Assembly (NCBI GenBank): GCA_036584525.1
Contig: JAZHDG010000100.1
Coordinates: forward strand, 1-40,378
DNA: 40,378 nt
Source: UBA6181 sp016934015
GTDB taxonomy: Bacteria; Bacillota_I; Bacilli_A; Acholeplasmatales; Acholeplasmataceae
Reading direction: 5' to 3'
How positions within the stretch are numbered: the first letter of the stretch is position 1; every line of letters begins with the position of its first letter. Made by a program: the position numbers and the translations under genes. This document shows positions 15,691-24,893 of the stretch, piece by piece. The notes beneath the pieces were generated by a model. That model was not told the DNA's origin. It saw only the letters and a program-made list of their open reading frames with translations, and made no database searches.

Positions 15691-17757
15691 TTAAGTGTTA
15701 CTATTTAGTAAAATAATAAATTCCTCATTACCAATTGGATTAATGCTTAGATCATCCACATTACCCAAATATATAATCTCTTCAAGTTCTGTATTTTTAA
15801 ATGCATTGATATCGATATATCGAATCGAAGCCGGAATAATTATAGATTTTATTCCACTGTTTTCAAAAGAAGACTCAGGAATAAAATTAACACCATCTGG
15901 AACATTAAACGTAATCAAACTACTCGTTCCATAAAAACTACGAATTCCAATTTCTGTCATGTTTATTGGCAATATAATCTCTTCAATGCTCGCTGCATTA
16001 TAAAAAGTTGTGTGGTGAATTAAATCTATATCATAAAACTCAACCCTTTTTAATGACGAAGGAATTAAGTCAGCATGTAAATAAGTTTTACTGCCAAAAA
16101 AATAGACAAGAAGGTCATGACTAAGATATAAATATTCTGAAGTCTCTCTCTCTGGACCAATAAATGGTGCTCTCAATGATTCTAAGCTTTCAGCACCAAA
16201 TAAAATTCCAATTTCCAAATGTTTTAGTGAAATCGGGAGATCGATACTCTTTAAACTTATTGCATCTGAAAAAGCATATTCTTCAATACTTTCAATTTGG
16301 CTATTTTCCGCAAAAATAATAGTAGTTAATGATCTCGCATTAATGAAAGCTTCATGCTTGATTAATTTTACATTTGGCCCAAGTGTTAATTCTTTCAGAT
16401 AAATTAAATCTCTAAATGGTCCACTCATAATGATTTCATCATCAATATACAAACTTTCAGTATAGACAGGGACCATGACAACTTCTCCATTTTGGCTATA
16501 GACAATGTTATTTGAAGTATAAAAATGAGGATTTTCTTCATTGACACTTACAAATTTTAAATCATCTAGAATGATTGCAGATGTAATGCGTATTTTTTCG
16601 ACATATCTACTGATAATCAATGATTCAATTGAAAATTCATTTTTAGCAGGAAACTCAATTTCCACAACTTTTAAACCATTAATTGTATCGGGTACAAGAT
16701 ATTCTTTCTCATCAGTATTGACAAATAAATGTAAACCATTTTGCTGAACTCTTAAATCATAATGAGAGAAATTAAAATAATTTACACTTGTTATTAAAAT
16801 TGATATCAATGACAATATGCCTATTGCATAGAAAATAAAGTGGTTCCATTTTTTTGTGATCCAATAGAAAGTCATCCATAGAACACCTAAATCAAAAGCT
16901 ACCAAAAATATTAAGTTATAACTGCTGTAAATGAAATAAATGGTGGATAAAATATTTAGATAAACAAAAATCAAAAGTGAACTCATACAGAATAATAAAT
17001 TTAACTTTTTCTTTGCTTTAAGACGAGTGAATGTCGTAGAAAAAATAAATATAATTAATACTGTTGGAAGAATCATTCGATTAAAAACACCAAAAAAATG
17101 ATTTTTAATTAAGTTTTCATATAAAATATCGCTAACTAAAGCCTCATATAAAATTTGAAAAATAAATGCAATGCTAAGCCAAATAAATAAGGCGTGTTGG
17201 GCAAACACAAATATTTTTGTTTTTTTAGCCTCTTCTTCAAAACGAATCTCTGTATCTTTTATATCTTTTTGCAAAGTACCACAAATTGGACATTCTTCTA
17301 TTCCTTGAATATGTCTTTCTCCACAACTGCATTGCCAGTAATGCTCAAAATTTTTAGCTACATATAATATACTTTTGCTATTTTGCCCATTTTTTTGAGC
17401 TTGCAATGACTGGTATATCCGGTGATAAGGCCTTAATGAGAAGACACTTGTCGGAACTGCCATTTTTACTATTGATTGTTGAGAAGAAACTTTTTTTTCA
17501 TGATCAATGAATGCTTCTTCGATATAAACGGAATCCAAAGAAAATGACTCTTTTTGTTTTTCAATTTCAACTTTAAAACTTTGTTGACTCGTATTGACAT
17601 CAATTAAAAAAGATTTCATGCCTAAATGTATTTTTAATTGGCCAATATTTTTTTTATGAATATTGAGAAATTCAAGGATATATTTTGAGTCTGTTTCTTC
17701 AAATGATTGAAAATGAATGGGGAACTCAATATTGATTTTATTGATCATTTTTTTCAT
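15691..17757 (-). CDS. Zinc-ribbon, five-TM membrane protein with BspA-type leucine-rich repeats
   Basis: 688 residues. About 140 N-terminal residues with no known motif are followed by a zinc ribbon (CSC near 144-146, then CPIC near 156-159), five hydrophobic segments between about 185 and 330, and an extracellular part from about 335 to the end with irregular BspA/LRR_5 repeats (EEYAFSDAISLKSIDLPISL, IRSFYGTSSLITFNVPDGV, NAFKNTELEEIIYLG). The repeats are fewer and more diverged than in the 709-residue relative at 2857-4986, but the head + 5 TM + LRR order is the same. The start overlaps the stop of the upstream membrane protein (ATGA). Final gene of the second opp operon. The zinc ribbon would be cytoplasmic. 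Ligand and role unknown. Confidence 0.75.
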   Translation of the reverse strand: MKKMINKINIEFPIHFQSFEETDSKYILEFLNIHKKNIGQLKIHLGMKSFLIDVNTSQQSFKVEIEKQKESFSLDSVYIEEAFIDHEKKVSSQQSIVKMAVPTSVFSLRPYHRIYQSLQAQKNGQNSKSILYVAKNFEHYWQCSCGERHIQGIEECPICGTLQKDIKDTEIRFEEEAKKTKIFVFAQHALFIWLSIAFIFQILYEALVSDILYENLIKNHFFGVFNRMILPTVLIIFIFSTTFTRLKAKKKLNLLFCMSSLLIFVYLNILSTIYFIYSSYNLIFLVAFDLGVLWMTFYWITKKWNHFIFYAIGILSLISILITSVNYFNFSHYDLRVQQNGLHLFVNTDEKEYLVPDTINGLKVVEIEFPAKNEFSIESLIISRYVEKIRITSAIILDDLKFVSVNEENPHFYTSNNIVYSQNGEVVMVPVYTESLYIDDEIIMSGPFRDLIYLKELTLGPNVKLIKHEAFINARSLTTIIFAENSQIESIEEYAFSDAISLKSIDLPISLKHLEIGILFGAESLESLRAPFIGPERETSEYLYLSHDLLVYFFGSKTYLHADLIPSSLKRVEFYDIDLIHHTTFYNAASIEEIILPINMTEIGIRSFYGTSSLITFNVPDGVNFIPESSFENSGIKSIIIPASIRYIDINAFKNTELEEIIYLGNVDDLSINPIGNEEFIILLNSNT

Positions 17758-18074
17758 GATATACCACCTGAAATTACAAAAGCTAAGTAAGCGAGAATGA
17801 GGTTAGTTATTGAAGAGATTAGTAAAATGATTTGAAGACTTCTAAATTCCTTATGGATTTCAGTTGTCTTATCAACTTTTGTTGTTCCATATTCCTGCAT
17901 ATTCAATCGATCATTTCGATTCGCCCTTCCAATTGCAATAATCAATCCAATGACTGCAAATATGAAATATGATAATTCAATGAGTGCAATGTTACTAAAA
18001 ATGAAAAACAAAAATCCTCCAAAAAAAGTCGGAATTAAAATAAAGATTAAGAAAGTTAAAATACGGATTTTCAT
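17754..18074 (-). CDS. Small membrane protein, unknown function
   Basis: 106 residues with three hydrophobic segments (about 5-27, 31-50 and 80-102) and a polar middle loop (RANRNDRLNMQEYGTTKVDK). GGAGG lies six bases upstream of the ATG. It lies between oppF2 and the LRR protein gene, with an ATGA overlap to the latter, so the two are probably made together. The equivalent place in the first opp operon is also taken by small membrane proteins. No family recognised. Confidence 0.7.
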   Translation of the reverse strand: MKIRILTFLIFILIPTFFGGFLFFIFSNIALIELSYFIFAVIGLIIAIGRANRNDRLNMQEYGTTKVDKTTEIHKEFRSLQIILLISSITNLILAYLAFVISGGIS

Positions 18075-18083
18075 GTTATACCT

Positions 18084-18110
18084 CCAAAAAAAGTACTATG
18101 AAAGTACTTT
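18084..18110 (-). terminator. Intercistronic terminator/attenuator after oppF2
   Basis: Leftward stem AAAGTACT (18103-18110) with AGTACTTT (18090-18097) then seven T, running straight into the GGAGG of the next gene. The oppF stop codon lies at the foot of the stem. It would reduce, not abolish, expression of the two downstream membrane-protein genes. Confidence 0.65.
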
Positions 18111-19113
18111 ATTTTTGGGTCCATTGTTTAATTAATTCAGCATTACCAAGTACAAAACGGCCCGGTTCGATTTCAATAAATTCATTTTCTTCATAGTTGA
18201 TATCTCCTTGATGATAAACGACTCTAACACGTTCATGTTTTGTTTTTGGATCAGGTTGAGGAATTGCAGTTAAAAGTGCTTTGGTATATGGGTGAATTGG
18301 ATTTGAATAAATATCTTGAGATTTACCAAGTTCAACGATATAACCTCGATGCATCACAGCAATTCGGTCAGAGATGTATCGAATGATCGATAAGTCATGG
18401 GCGATGAATAAATAAGTTAATCCTCTTTCACGTTGTAACTTCTTTAACAAATTCAAAATCTGTGCACGAATTGATACGTCTAATGCAGAAATTGGTTCAT
18501 CAGCTAAAACAAGTTCAGGTTCTATGACCAAAGCTCTCGCAATACCAATTCTTTGTCTTTGACCACCTGAAAATTCATGAGGGTAACGTGATAAATGTTC
18601 TGGTAATAAACTTACTTCATTCAAAATTTTATATACTTTTTCTAAACGTTCTTCTTTGTTTTTGAAAAGTTTAAAATTATATAGCCCTTCAGAGATGACG
18701 TAATCAACATTAGCTCTTTCATTCAATGAGGCTGCTGGATCCTGAAAAATCATTTGTATTTTATGTTTAGCATCCATTCTTTTTTCTCTTGAAAGTTTTC
18801 TTGCAATATTTTCACCATGAAAATAAATAGCACCACGATGAAGTCTGTTTATGCCAATGATTGCTCTACTGATGGTTGTTTTTCCGGATCCTGATTCACC
18901 AACAAGACCAAATGTTTCACCTTTATAGATTTTAAAATTAAGGTTACTACAAGCTTTAACAATTCTTCTACCCACTTTAAAATGAACATCCGCATCGACA
19001 ACTTCTAGTAAAATTTCTTTACCGTTGTTCGGATCAATATTTGGTATTTGTTCCGGATATACATGAACTGGAAGTGATTCTTTCTTCATTACTTTTTCAA
19101 GGATCTTATTCAT
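18109..19113 (-). CDS. oppF: OppF, oligopeptide ABC transporter ATPase (second system)
   Basis: 334 residues, normal length. An unusual ~35-residue N-terminal extension precedes the NBD. Walker A GESGSGKT at 72-79, Q-loop IQMIFQDP, signature FSGGQ, Walker B LVLADEP, then FIAHDLS and the HPYTKALLTAIPQPDP tail. It lacks the long coiled-coil insertion present in the OppF at 7063-8952. The start overlaps the oppD stop (ATGA). Confidence 0.93.
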   Translation of the reverse strand: MNKILEKVMKKESLPVHVYPEQIPNIDPNNGKEILLEVVDADVHFKVGRRIVKACSNLNFKIYKGETFGLVGESGSGKTTISRAIIGINRLHRGAIYFHGENIARKLSREKRMDAKHKIQMIFQDPAASLNERANVDYVISEGLYNFKLFKNKEERLEKVYKILNEVSLLPEHLSRYPHEFSGGQRQRIGIARALVIEPELVLADEPISALDVSIRAQILNLLKKLQRERGLTYLFIAHDLSIIRYISDRIAVMHRGYIVELGKSQDIYSNPIHPYTKALLTAIPQPDPKTKHERVRVVYHQGDINYEENEFIEIEPGRFVLGNAELIKQWTQK

Positions 19114-20231
19114 TTTTCATCACTTCCTTTATAAATTTCAGATACGCGCTTAGATATTTCCCCAATAATCGTTGGTCGTTCCACTTTTGGTGCTCTAGGA
19201 TCTAATAACCAAGTTTTTGCATAGTGTGTATCAGAGATTTTAAACATTGGAGGTTCTTTCACAAAATCTATTTCCATCGCAACATTACTTCGTTGTGCAA
19301 AAGCATCACCTTCAAGTTTATTAAATAACGAAGGCGGAGTACCAATAATTGAGAAAAGTTCTTCATCTTTAGCACCAAGTTGTGGTAATGATGATAAAAG
19401 TGCCCAAGTATATGGATGTCTTGGATCATAATAGATGTCATTCACTGTTCCAACTTCAACAAATTGTCCAGCATACATAACGGCAACACGGTCAGCAACT
19501 TCGGCTACCACACCAAGGTCATGTGTAATAAATATGACAGTAAAACCATATTCATCTTTTAATGAATTGATTAATTGTAATATTTGCGATTGAATGGTTA
19601 CGTCAAGTGCTGTCGTAGGCTCATCGCATATTAAAATGTCTGGTTGGCAAGCTAACGCAATCGCAATAACAACTCTTTGTCTCATTCCACCAGAATATTG
19701 GAATGGATAATCGTTAAATCTTGATCTCGCATCGGTAATACCAACACGCTCTAAGAGTTTAACTGCTTCTTCAATTGCACTTTCTTTATCAAATCCACGA
19801 TGCAAACGAATCACTTCGGTTATTTGAGATCCGATTCTTCTTAATGGATTCAATGATGTCATAGGATCTTGGAAAATTGTTGAAATTCTTTTGCCACGAA
19901 CATTAAGCCACTCTTCATTCGTTTTAAATGTTGCTAAATCTACACCTGAATACTCAATGCTACCGTTTGAAATTTTTCCATTTTCATCTAGCATTCCAAT
20001 GAGACATTTTGTAAATACTGATTTCCCAGAACCAGACTCGCCAACGATGGCTAGCGTTTCATTTTTATATAGATCTATGGAAACATTACGAATGGCTGTT
20101 AAAGTTAATTTTCTCAATGAAAATTGTACTTCCAAATCCTTTACAGAAACAATAACTTCACCTTTTTTCAAATCTTGATTTGGCTGAAGTTGTTGAATCG
20201 TTTTATTCTTAAGTAGTTGTTTATTTTTCAT
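19110..20231 (-). CDS. oppD: OppD, oligopeptide ABC transporter ATPase (second system)
   Basis: 373 residues. Walker A GESGSGKS at 64-71, Q-loop TIFQDP, signature YSGGM, Walker B LICDEP, FITHDLG. C-terminal tail GDAFAQRSNVAMEIDF ... THYAKTWLLDPRAP is the same Gram-positive type as in the first system. About 25 extra residues at the N-terminus. Ribosome site AGGAGG lies inside the end of oppC (the TAG stop is part of TTAGGAGG). Confidence 0.93.
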   Translation of the reverse strand: MKNKQLLKNKTIQQLQPNQDLKKGEVIVSVKDLEVQFSLRKLTLTAIRNVSIDLYKNETLAIVGESGSGKSVFTKCLIGMLDENGKISNGSIEYSGVDLATFKTNEEWLNVRGKRISTIFQDPMTSLNPLRRIGSQITEVIRLHRGFDKESAIEEAVKLLERVGITDARSRFNDYPFQYSGGMRQRVVIAIALACQPDILICDEPTTALDVTIQSQILQLINSLKDEYGFTVIFITHDLGVVAEVADRVAVMYAGQFVEVGTVNDIYYDPRHPYTWALLSSLPQLGAKDEELFSIIGTPPSLFNKLEGDAFAQRSNVAMEIDFVKEPPMFKISDTHYAKTWLLDPRAPKVERPTIIGEISKRVSEIYKGSDEK

Positions 20232-20240
20232 GTTATCCTC

Positions 20241-21239
20241 CTAATGGTGCTTCTTAGGATCGAGCGCATCACTAATCGCCATACCCAATAAGAAGAATAC
20301 AAAAATAATTAAGGCAAGTACACCTGCTGGTGCTAATAATTGATAAGGTCTTAAAACAAAGTTTGAACGGCCTAAATCTAAAAGTGCGCCGATAGAGATT
20401 GAACTCGATGGGAGTCCTAATCCGAAATATGATAAGGTAACTTCACTTGATATCATACCTGGGATAATTAAAGATGTTTCAGTAATAATAATCCCTAGTA
20501 AATATGGCAATAAATTTTTAGTCATGATACGTCTTGGTGGAGTGCCTAATGTTTTAGAAGCAATATTATACTCACGATTGTTAATAATCAAAGTATAATT
20601 ACGAATAAAACGAGCTAATCCAATCCAACCAACCATAGTCAATGAAATAATAAGTCTTGTTTCAATGCCCATGTTTGGAAAACGATATGAAAATACATAA
20701 GCTAATAGCATATAAATCAATAAACTTGGGATATTCGTTACTAAATTATAGATTTCAATAAATATAGGGTCTAATCTTCTAAAATAACCCCAAATTAGTC
20801 CGATGACTGTTCCAACAAAGACAACAATCGCACTGTTGATTAATGCAAGTAATACTGATTTACCAGCACCAATCCATACCATGAAGAACAGGTCTCTACC
20901 GACAGGATCTGTACCCCAAAGATGAATATCATTTGGTGCAATATCTCTTCTGCTAACATCATATTCCAAAAATCCTTCTGGTGTAAACATTGGAATGAAA
21001 ATAATACCAATCAGTAAAATCAAAAGGGTTGTAATTGAAATCCATGCTGCTGGTTTTTTTATAAAAACGCGGAAAACCGATTTCATGTAGGAATACGGTT
21101 CACTGACGATTTGTTCAGATTTTAAACGATCAATTTTCTTTAATACAAAAAGTTCGTCTTCATTTACGATCTCATTTTGTGAATTATTAATATTTTCACT
21201 ATGATTTAGTTTTAGCTCTTTTTTCTGATCTTTTTTCAT
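20241..21239 (-). CDS. oppC: OppC, oligopeptide ABC transporter permease (second system)
   Basis: 332 residues from the ATG at 21237-21239, chosen because AAAGGAG lies nine bases upstream; an ATG further up at 21273-21275 would overlap oppB by 35 bases without a ribosome site. Charged cytoplasmic N-terminus of about 60 residues, six hydrophobic segments, LWGTDPVGRDLFFMVWIGAGKSV before TM2 and the EAA loop YNIASKTLGTPPRRIMTKNLLPYLLG. The outer loop is of ordinary size, unlike the OppC at 9983-11395. Confidence 0.92.
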   Translation of the reverse strand: MKKDQKKELKLNHSENINNSQNEIVNEDELFVLKKIDRLKSEQIVSEPYSYMKSVFRVFIKKPAAWISITTLLILLIGIIFIPMFTPEGFLEYDVSRRDIAPNDIHLWGTDPVGRDLFFMVWIGAGKSVLLALINSAIVVFVGTVIGLIWGYFRRLDPIFIEIYNLVTNIPSLLIYMLLAYVFSYRFPNMGIETRLIISLTMVGWIGLARFIRNYTLIINNREYNIASKTLGTPPRRIMTKNLLPYLLGIIITETSLIIPGMISSEVTLSYFGLGLPSSSISIGALLDLGRSNFVLRPYQLLAPAGVLALIIFVFFLLGMAISDALDPKKHH

Positions 21240-21240
21240 A

Positions 21241-22398
21241 TTAGAAATCTCCTTTTTTACGAACAAGTTTGACACGAGGATCGTAAAGAGCTGTTACGAT
21301 ATCACCGAGTAAAAATGATGTCATAGATAATAAACTATAAATGACAGTCAAACCTTGAATGATGGGGACATTTGGTCTTTGAGCACGAAGCGCTGAAATC
21401 ATAAGATTCCCTGTTCCAGGAATAGACCAAATCATTTCGACAAAATATGACCCGATGATTGAACCAATAAATACCGCTGGGATATTACGAATCAAAGGAA
21501 TCATTGCATTTTTTAAAACATGGGTATATAAAATAGTATTTTCAGATAAGCCTTTTGAACGGGCAAATCTTACATAGTCTGATGAAAGTTCATCAACCAT
21601 AAAACGGCGAACCCATAATGATGTGCCTGGAATCGATAAAAACACAATAGAAAATATTGCGGGAACCAAAGTCAATGGTTTACCTTCTTGATAAAAATAA
21701 CTGAAATTAGCCCATCCGAAAGGACCATCTGGTCGACCAAGAATATTATTCATGAGTAGGAAAAAAACAAGAGCAGGAATAGCATAATTTAATACAATAA
21801 AAATGCTACCTATTTTATCTACTGTACCACCAGGTTTCTTACTCATTGCAACACCAAGTGGATAACTGAGTAAATAAATAAATACAACAGAGGTTAGTGA
21901 GATTAACATCGATATACCAATTCGTTCTCTTAATACTTCACCAACAGGTTGATAGGTATCCATCGATATACCTAAAAATATCGTACCTTCCCAAAATTCA
22001 ATGGGTTGATCCCAATTCAAATCCCAAGCAATCGGAACTTTTTTAGGAATTGGTGACATCCAATACAAATATTGGCCAATCGTATAAACGAGAGGAACTG
22101 GATTTCCTTCAAGATCGTATCTTCCATATTTAAATAGTTGTTTAGCTTTATATGCTTCAGCGGCATTGATATTTTGTCCCGCTATCCGATTGTAAGTTGA
22201 AATATCATACAATTGGTTATCAGGAATAGCTCTAATTAAACTGATCACCACAATGACCAATAAAATAAGCGTAATAAATGTTCTACCAACACGCTTAAGA
22301 ATATATAAAAATGTTTCGTTTGAAAAGATTCTTTTCAACATGGCATAAATCTTATGCAAAAAATGCATAAATTTATTTTGTTTAGCGAGTATTTCCAT
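21241..22398 (-). CDS. oppB: OppB, oligopeptide ABC transporter permease (second system)
   Basis: 385 residues, longer than the OppB of the first system. AAAGGAGAA supports the start. TM1 (TFITLILLVIVVISLI) is followed by an extracellular stretch of about 100 residues (IAGQNINAAEAYKAKQLFKYG ... WEGTIFLGISMDTY), then the core permease with the EAA loop DYVRFARSKGLSENTILYTHVLKNAMIPL and the end TALYDPRVKL. Follows oppA2 after a hairpin; no clear promoter of its own seen. Confidence 0.92.
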   Translation of the reverse strand: MEILAKQNKFMHFLHKIYAMLKRIFSNETFLYILKRVGRTFITLILLVIVVISLIRAIPDNQLYDISTYNRIAGQNINAAEAYKAKQLFKYGRYDLEGNPVPLVYTIGQYLYWMSPIPKKVPIAWDLNWDQPIEFWEGTIFLGISMDTYQPVGEVLRERIGISMLISLTSVVFIYLLSYPLGVAMSKKPGGTVDKIGSIFIVLNYAIPALVFFLLMNNILGRPDGPFGWANFSYFYQEGKPLTLVPAIFSIVFLSIPGTSLWVRRFMVDELSSDYVRFARSKGLSENTILYTHVLKNAMIPLIRNIPAVFIGSIIGSYFVEMIWSIPGTGNLMISALRAQRPNVPIIQGLTVIYSLLSMTSFLLGDIVTALYDPRVKLVRKKGDF

Positions 22399-22475
22399 CG
22401 ATGTTCTCCTTTAAAAATCTAAAGTATCTCTTACATATCATCCGTCATATTGACTCATACATAAGAAAATACAGG

Positions 22476-22504
22476 CTAGAAAGGGAACAATTCGAATTGT
22501 TCCC
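22476..22504 (-). terminator. Hairpin between oppA2 and oppB2
   Basis: Perfect 10-base arms GGGAACAATT and AATTGTTCCC around CG (22483-22504), followed leftward by a short TTTC. A weak or leaky terminator that would leave oppA more abundant than the rest of the operon. Confidence 0.6.
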
Positions 22505-22544
22505 TATCATATTTCACCTGTTTAAATCAATTGTTTCTTAAAAC

Positions 22545-24707
22545 TTATTTGTCTTCTTCGTATAAAGCAACGATTTGTGCTCTAACTTCTTGAGTAATTG
22601 CTTCTTCTAAAACAATAATATTCTTCAACTTATCACTTGTTAAACCGTAAGCTGCTTTACCTTTTTGGTAAGGAATTGTCTTAGATACTACAGGGTTAAT
22701 TGATGTAGTTGTTTGCCAAGGAATAGTTACTGCAGCAACGAATAATGCGTGATATTCAGCTTCAGCAAGTGCCTTGTAACGTTCATCAATCTGAGTTGGG
22801 TCAGTAATCGCAATTGCATCTAAGTACATTTGATGGAAATCACCAAATACTTCTTCAGCGATTGCATCTTTTCTAGCTTGTTCTACTGCGTCTGCACCAG
22901 TCAAACCAAAGTTATCTCTAAAGTCGCCACCAATGGCGATAGTTCCTAAATAAGTCTTTGGATCGGCATAGTCTGGACCCCAGCCTCCACCAAATGAAAT
23001 ATCAAAGTTAAAGAGTTCCCAGTTCCAAGCTGAACGAATAGCATCAGTTGGAGCAACATTAAATCTGACGTCGATAATTGGATTTGAAGAATCTGGTCCA
23101 ATTTCTTCTAATAATGCAGCATACATTGCTTTTTCATAGCCTTGTACTGTAGCATTTCTAGAAGCAAAATGGTCAATTAAAATTGGGAAATCTGATTCAG
23201 TTAAACCGCCAGCTAATAATGCAGCTTTTGCAGCTTCAAAATGTTCTACCGCTTTATCAATATCAAATACTGGATCTGTTTTTTGAATTGAGCCAGATAA
23301 TGAAACACCAGTAGTTCCTTGTTCACGATTGAATACTTCATCAACATAATCTGAGTAGTCTTTACCATTATATGCTGTTAATTCACGATTTGTATAAGCT
23401 CTCATAAGTAGCATAGATGGGTCTGGAGCTGCACTCATTCTTGCGATAAAGTCTAAGCCATAAACAAAGCCTAATCTGAAATCAGCGTTTAAGATTGCTG
23501 CTTTAGTTGCTGCTTTTTCAGCATCTGACTTCATTGGTACTTCCGCACCACTTTGGTTAAAGTCAGTACCATATTCGTAGTAATCACGGTCAAAGTTGAA
23601 TACGCCCGCATAAACTACGTCTCCAATAACTAGAACGCCATTTGTATTTGGATCAGCAGGGTTTTGAACTGTGCCAGTACCATCTGCTCCACCTTTAACA
23701 TATTTGTTCCAGCCTACTTCATCATTTGTACTTACTGTAAATCCGTCGATTAATCCAGCTTCATACCATTCACGAGTAGTTGCTGGAGTTGCAACGTTTG
23801 GTAAATAACGCATTGAAACTTTATTGACATATACATGATCGAAATCATAATAGTATGCGTTCTTTTCAAATTCGAATGAATTTTCGAATAAGTGTTTTGT
23901 AATTCTAAATGCGCCATTCACAAGAATATAATTTTCAGTCACACCAAATGCAGTACCAACTTCTGATAAGTATTGTCTGTTTACTGGTAAGAATGGAGAA
24001 TAAGTAAGAGCAGATAAGAAGTAAGGTGCTGGTTCTGTCAGAGTATAAGCAACTTGGTATTTAGAAACTTCTTCAACGCCAACTGTACTAAAGTCTAAAT
24101 CATCATCAGTAGCAGATGTTACTAATGAATCATAATATTCTCTAGCTCCTTCGATGAATCCAGCAACGATATTTGATGTTTGAGAACCATTTGTTGGATC
24201 TAAAACATATTCAATACCAGCAACAAAGTCATCTGCAACAACTTCTGCATATGGTTCGCCAGTTTGGTTATTAACCCATTGAACGCCTTCTCTTAATTGG
24301 AAGATGTATGTTTGAGAACCATCTGCGTTTTCAACTACTTTGTAACCAACTGCTAATGCACCAACGATTGCACCGTACTTGTCGTTTTCAACAAGTCCAT
24401 CAACCATATTTGTATAGAACATGGAGTTCCATTGTGAATTAGCTGTAAGATAGTTGAATTTTTCTTCAGTAACTTCACTTTGATAATATGTATTATAAGT
24501 GTCAACAACATCAAAGCTTAGATCACCTATCTTATACTTACCATCTTCAAGTGGTGGGTTTGCAAACTGATTAGCTAGAGAAGTAAATCCTGATGCCAAT
24601 GCAGTTTCTTGAGTATACATTTTTTTAATGCTTTCTTCTTCATCTTGACAAGCAACTAATGTGAATATCATTGCAAAGATAAACAAGATACTAAGTACTT
24701 TCTTCAT
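22545..24707 (-). CDS. oppA: OppA, peptide-binding lipoprotein (second system)
   Basis: 720 residues. Lipoprotein signal MKKVLSILFIFAMIFTLVAC, lipid-anchor Cys20. The mature protein is a family 5 extracellular solute-binding protein (YIFQLREGVQWVNNQTGEPYAEVVADDFVAGI; VGEVEEV-like linker; FDISFGGGWGPDYADPKTYL). No InlB repeat, unlike the OppA at 12845-15481. It would deliver peptides to the OppBC channel encoded just downstream. AGGAGG lies six bases upstream of the ATG. First gene of the second opp operon. Confidence 0.93.
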   Translation of the reverse strand: MKKVLSILFIFAMIFTLVACQDEEESIKKMYTQETALASGFTSLANQFANPPLEDGKYKIGDLSFDVVDTYNTYYQSEVTEEKFNYLTANSQWNSMFYTNMVDGLVENDKYGAIVGALAVGYKVVENADGSQTYIFQLREGVQWVNNQTGEPYAEVVADDFVAGIEYVLDPTNGSQTSNIVAGFIEGAREYYDSLVTSATDDDLDFSTVGVEEVSKYQVAYTLTEPAPYFLSALTYSPFLPVNRQYLSEVGTAFGVTENYILVNGAFRITKHLFENSFEFEKNAYYYDFDHVYVNKVSMRYLPNVATPATTREWYEAGLIDGFTVSTNDEVGWNKYVKGGADGTGTVQNPADPNTNGVLVIGDVVYAGVFNFDRDYYEYGTDFNQSGAEVPMKSDAEKAATKAAILNADFRLGFVYGLDFIARMSAAPDPSMLLMRAYTNRELTAYNGKDYSDYVDEVFNREQGTTGVSLSGSIQKTDPVFDIDKAVEHFEAAKAALLAGGLTESDFPILIDHFASRNATVQGYEKAMYAALLEEIGPDSSNPIIDVRFNVAPTDAIRSAWNWELFNFDISFGGGWGPDYADPKTYLGTIAIGGDFRDNFGLTGADAVEQARKDAIAEEVFGDFHQMYLDAIAITDPTQIDERYKALAEAEYHALFVAAVTIPWQTTTSINPVVSKTIPYQKGKAAYGLTSDKLKNIIVLEEAITQEVRAQIVALYEEDK

Positions 24708-24751
24708 TTCGATCCTCCTATTTTATATATAGTTCACTGCTAGAGTGACTT

Positions 24752-24765
24752 TGTATAATTATACA
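24752..24765 (-). promoter_or_regulatory. -10 region of oppA2 inside a 14-base palindrome
   Basis: TGTATAATTATACA is a perfect palindrome and contains a leftward TATAAT (24758-24763) about 45 bases before the oppA start. The -35 is poor, which would fit a promoter that depends on an activator or is simply weak. Confidence 0.5.
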
Positions 24766-24836
24766 CCTAAATAGTGATTATTAAAATATTTTTTTAAACT
24801 TTTTTTGATAATCACAGCATTTATGCTCAGTAATTT

Positions 24837-24882
24837 ATAAAAAATACACCTAATTTGAAGGATTTTATCCGTTTAGGTGTAT
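24837..24882 (-). terminator. Terminator of the bcp-nifJ unit
   Basis: Leftward stem with arms ATACACCTAA (24873-24882 read on the minus strand) and TTAGGTGTAT (24844-24853), then six T. The loop holds a second small hairpin. Starts 12 bases after the nifJ stop. Confidence 0.85.
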
Positions 24883-24893
24883 CATTTATAAGT

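Noticed and set aside
21240..21275. Upstream start for OppC2
   Set aside because: It would overlap oppB2 by 35 bases and lacks a ribosome site; the ATG at 21239 has AAAGGAG at the right distance.
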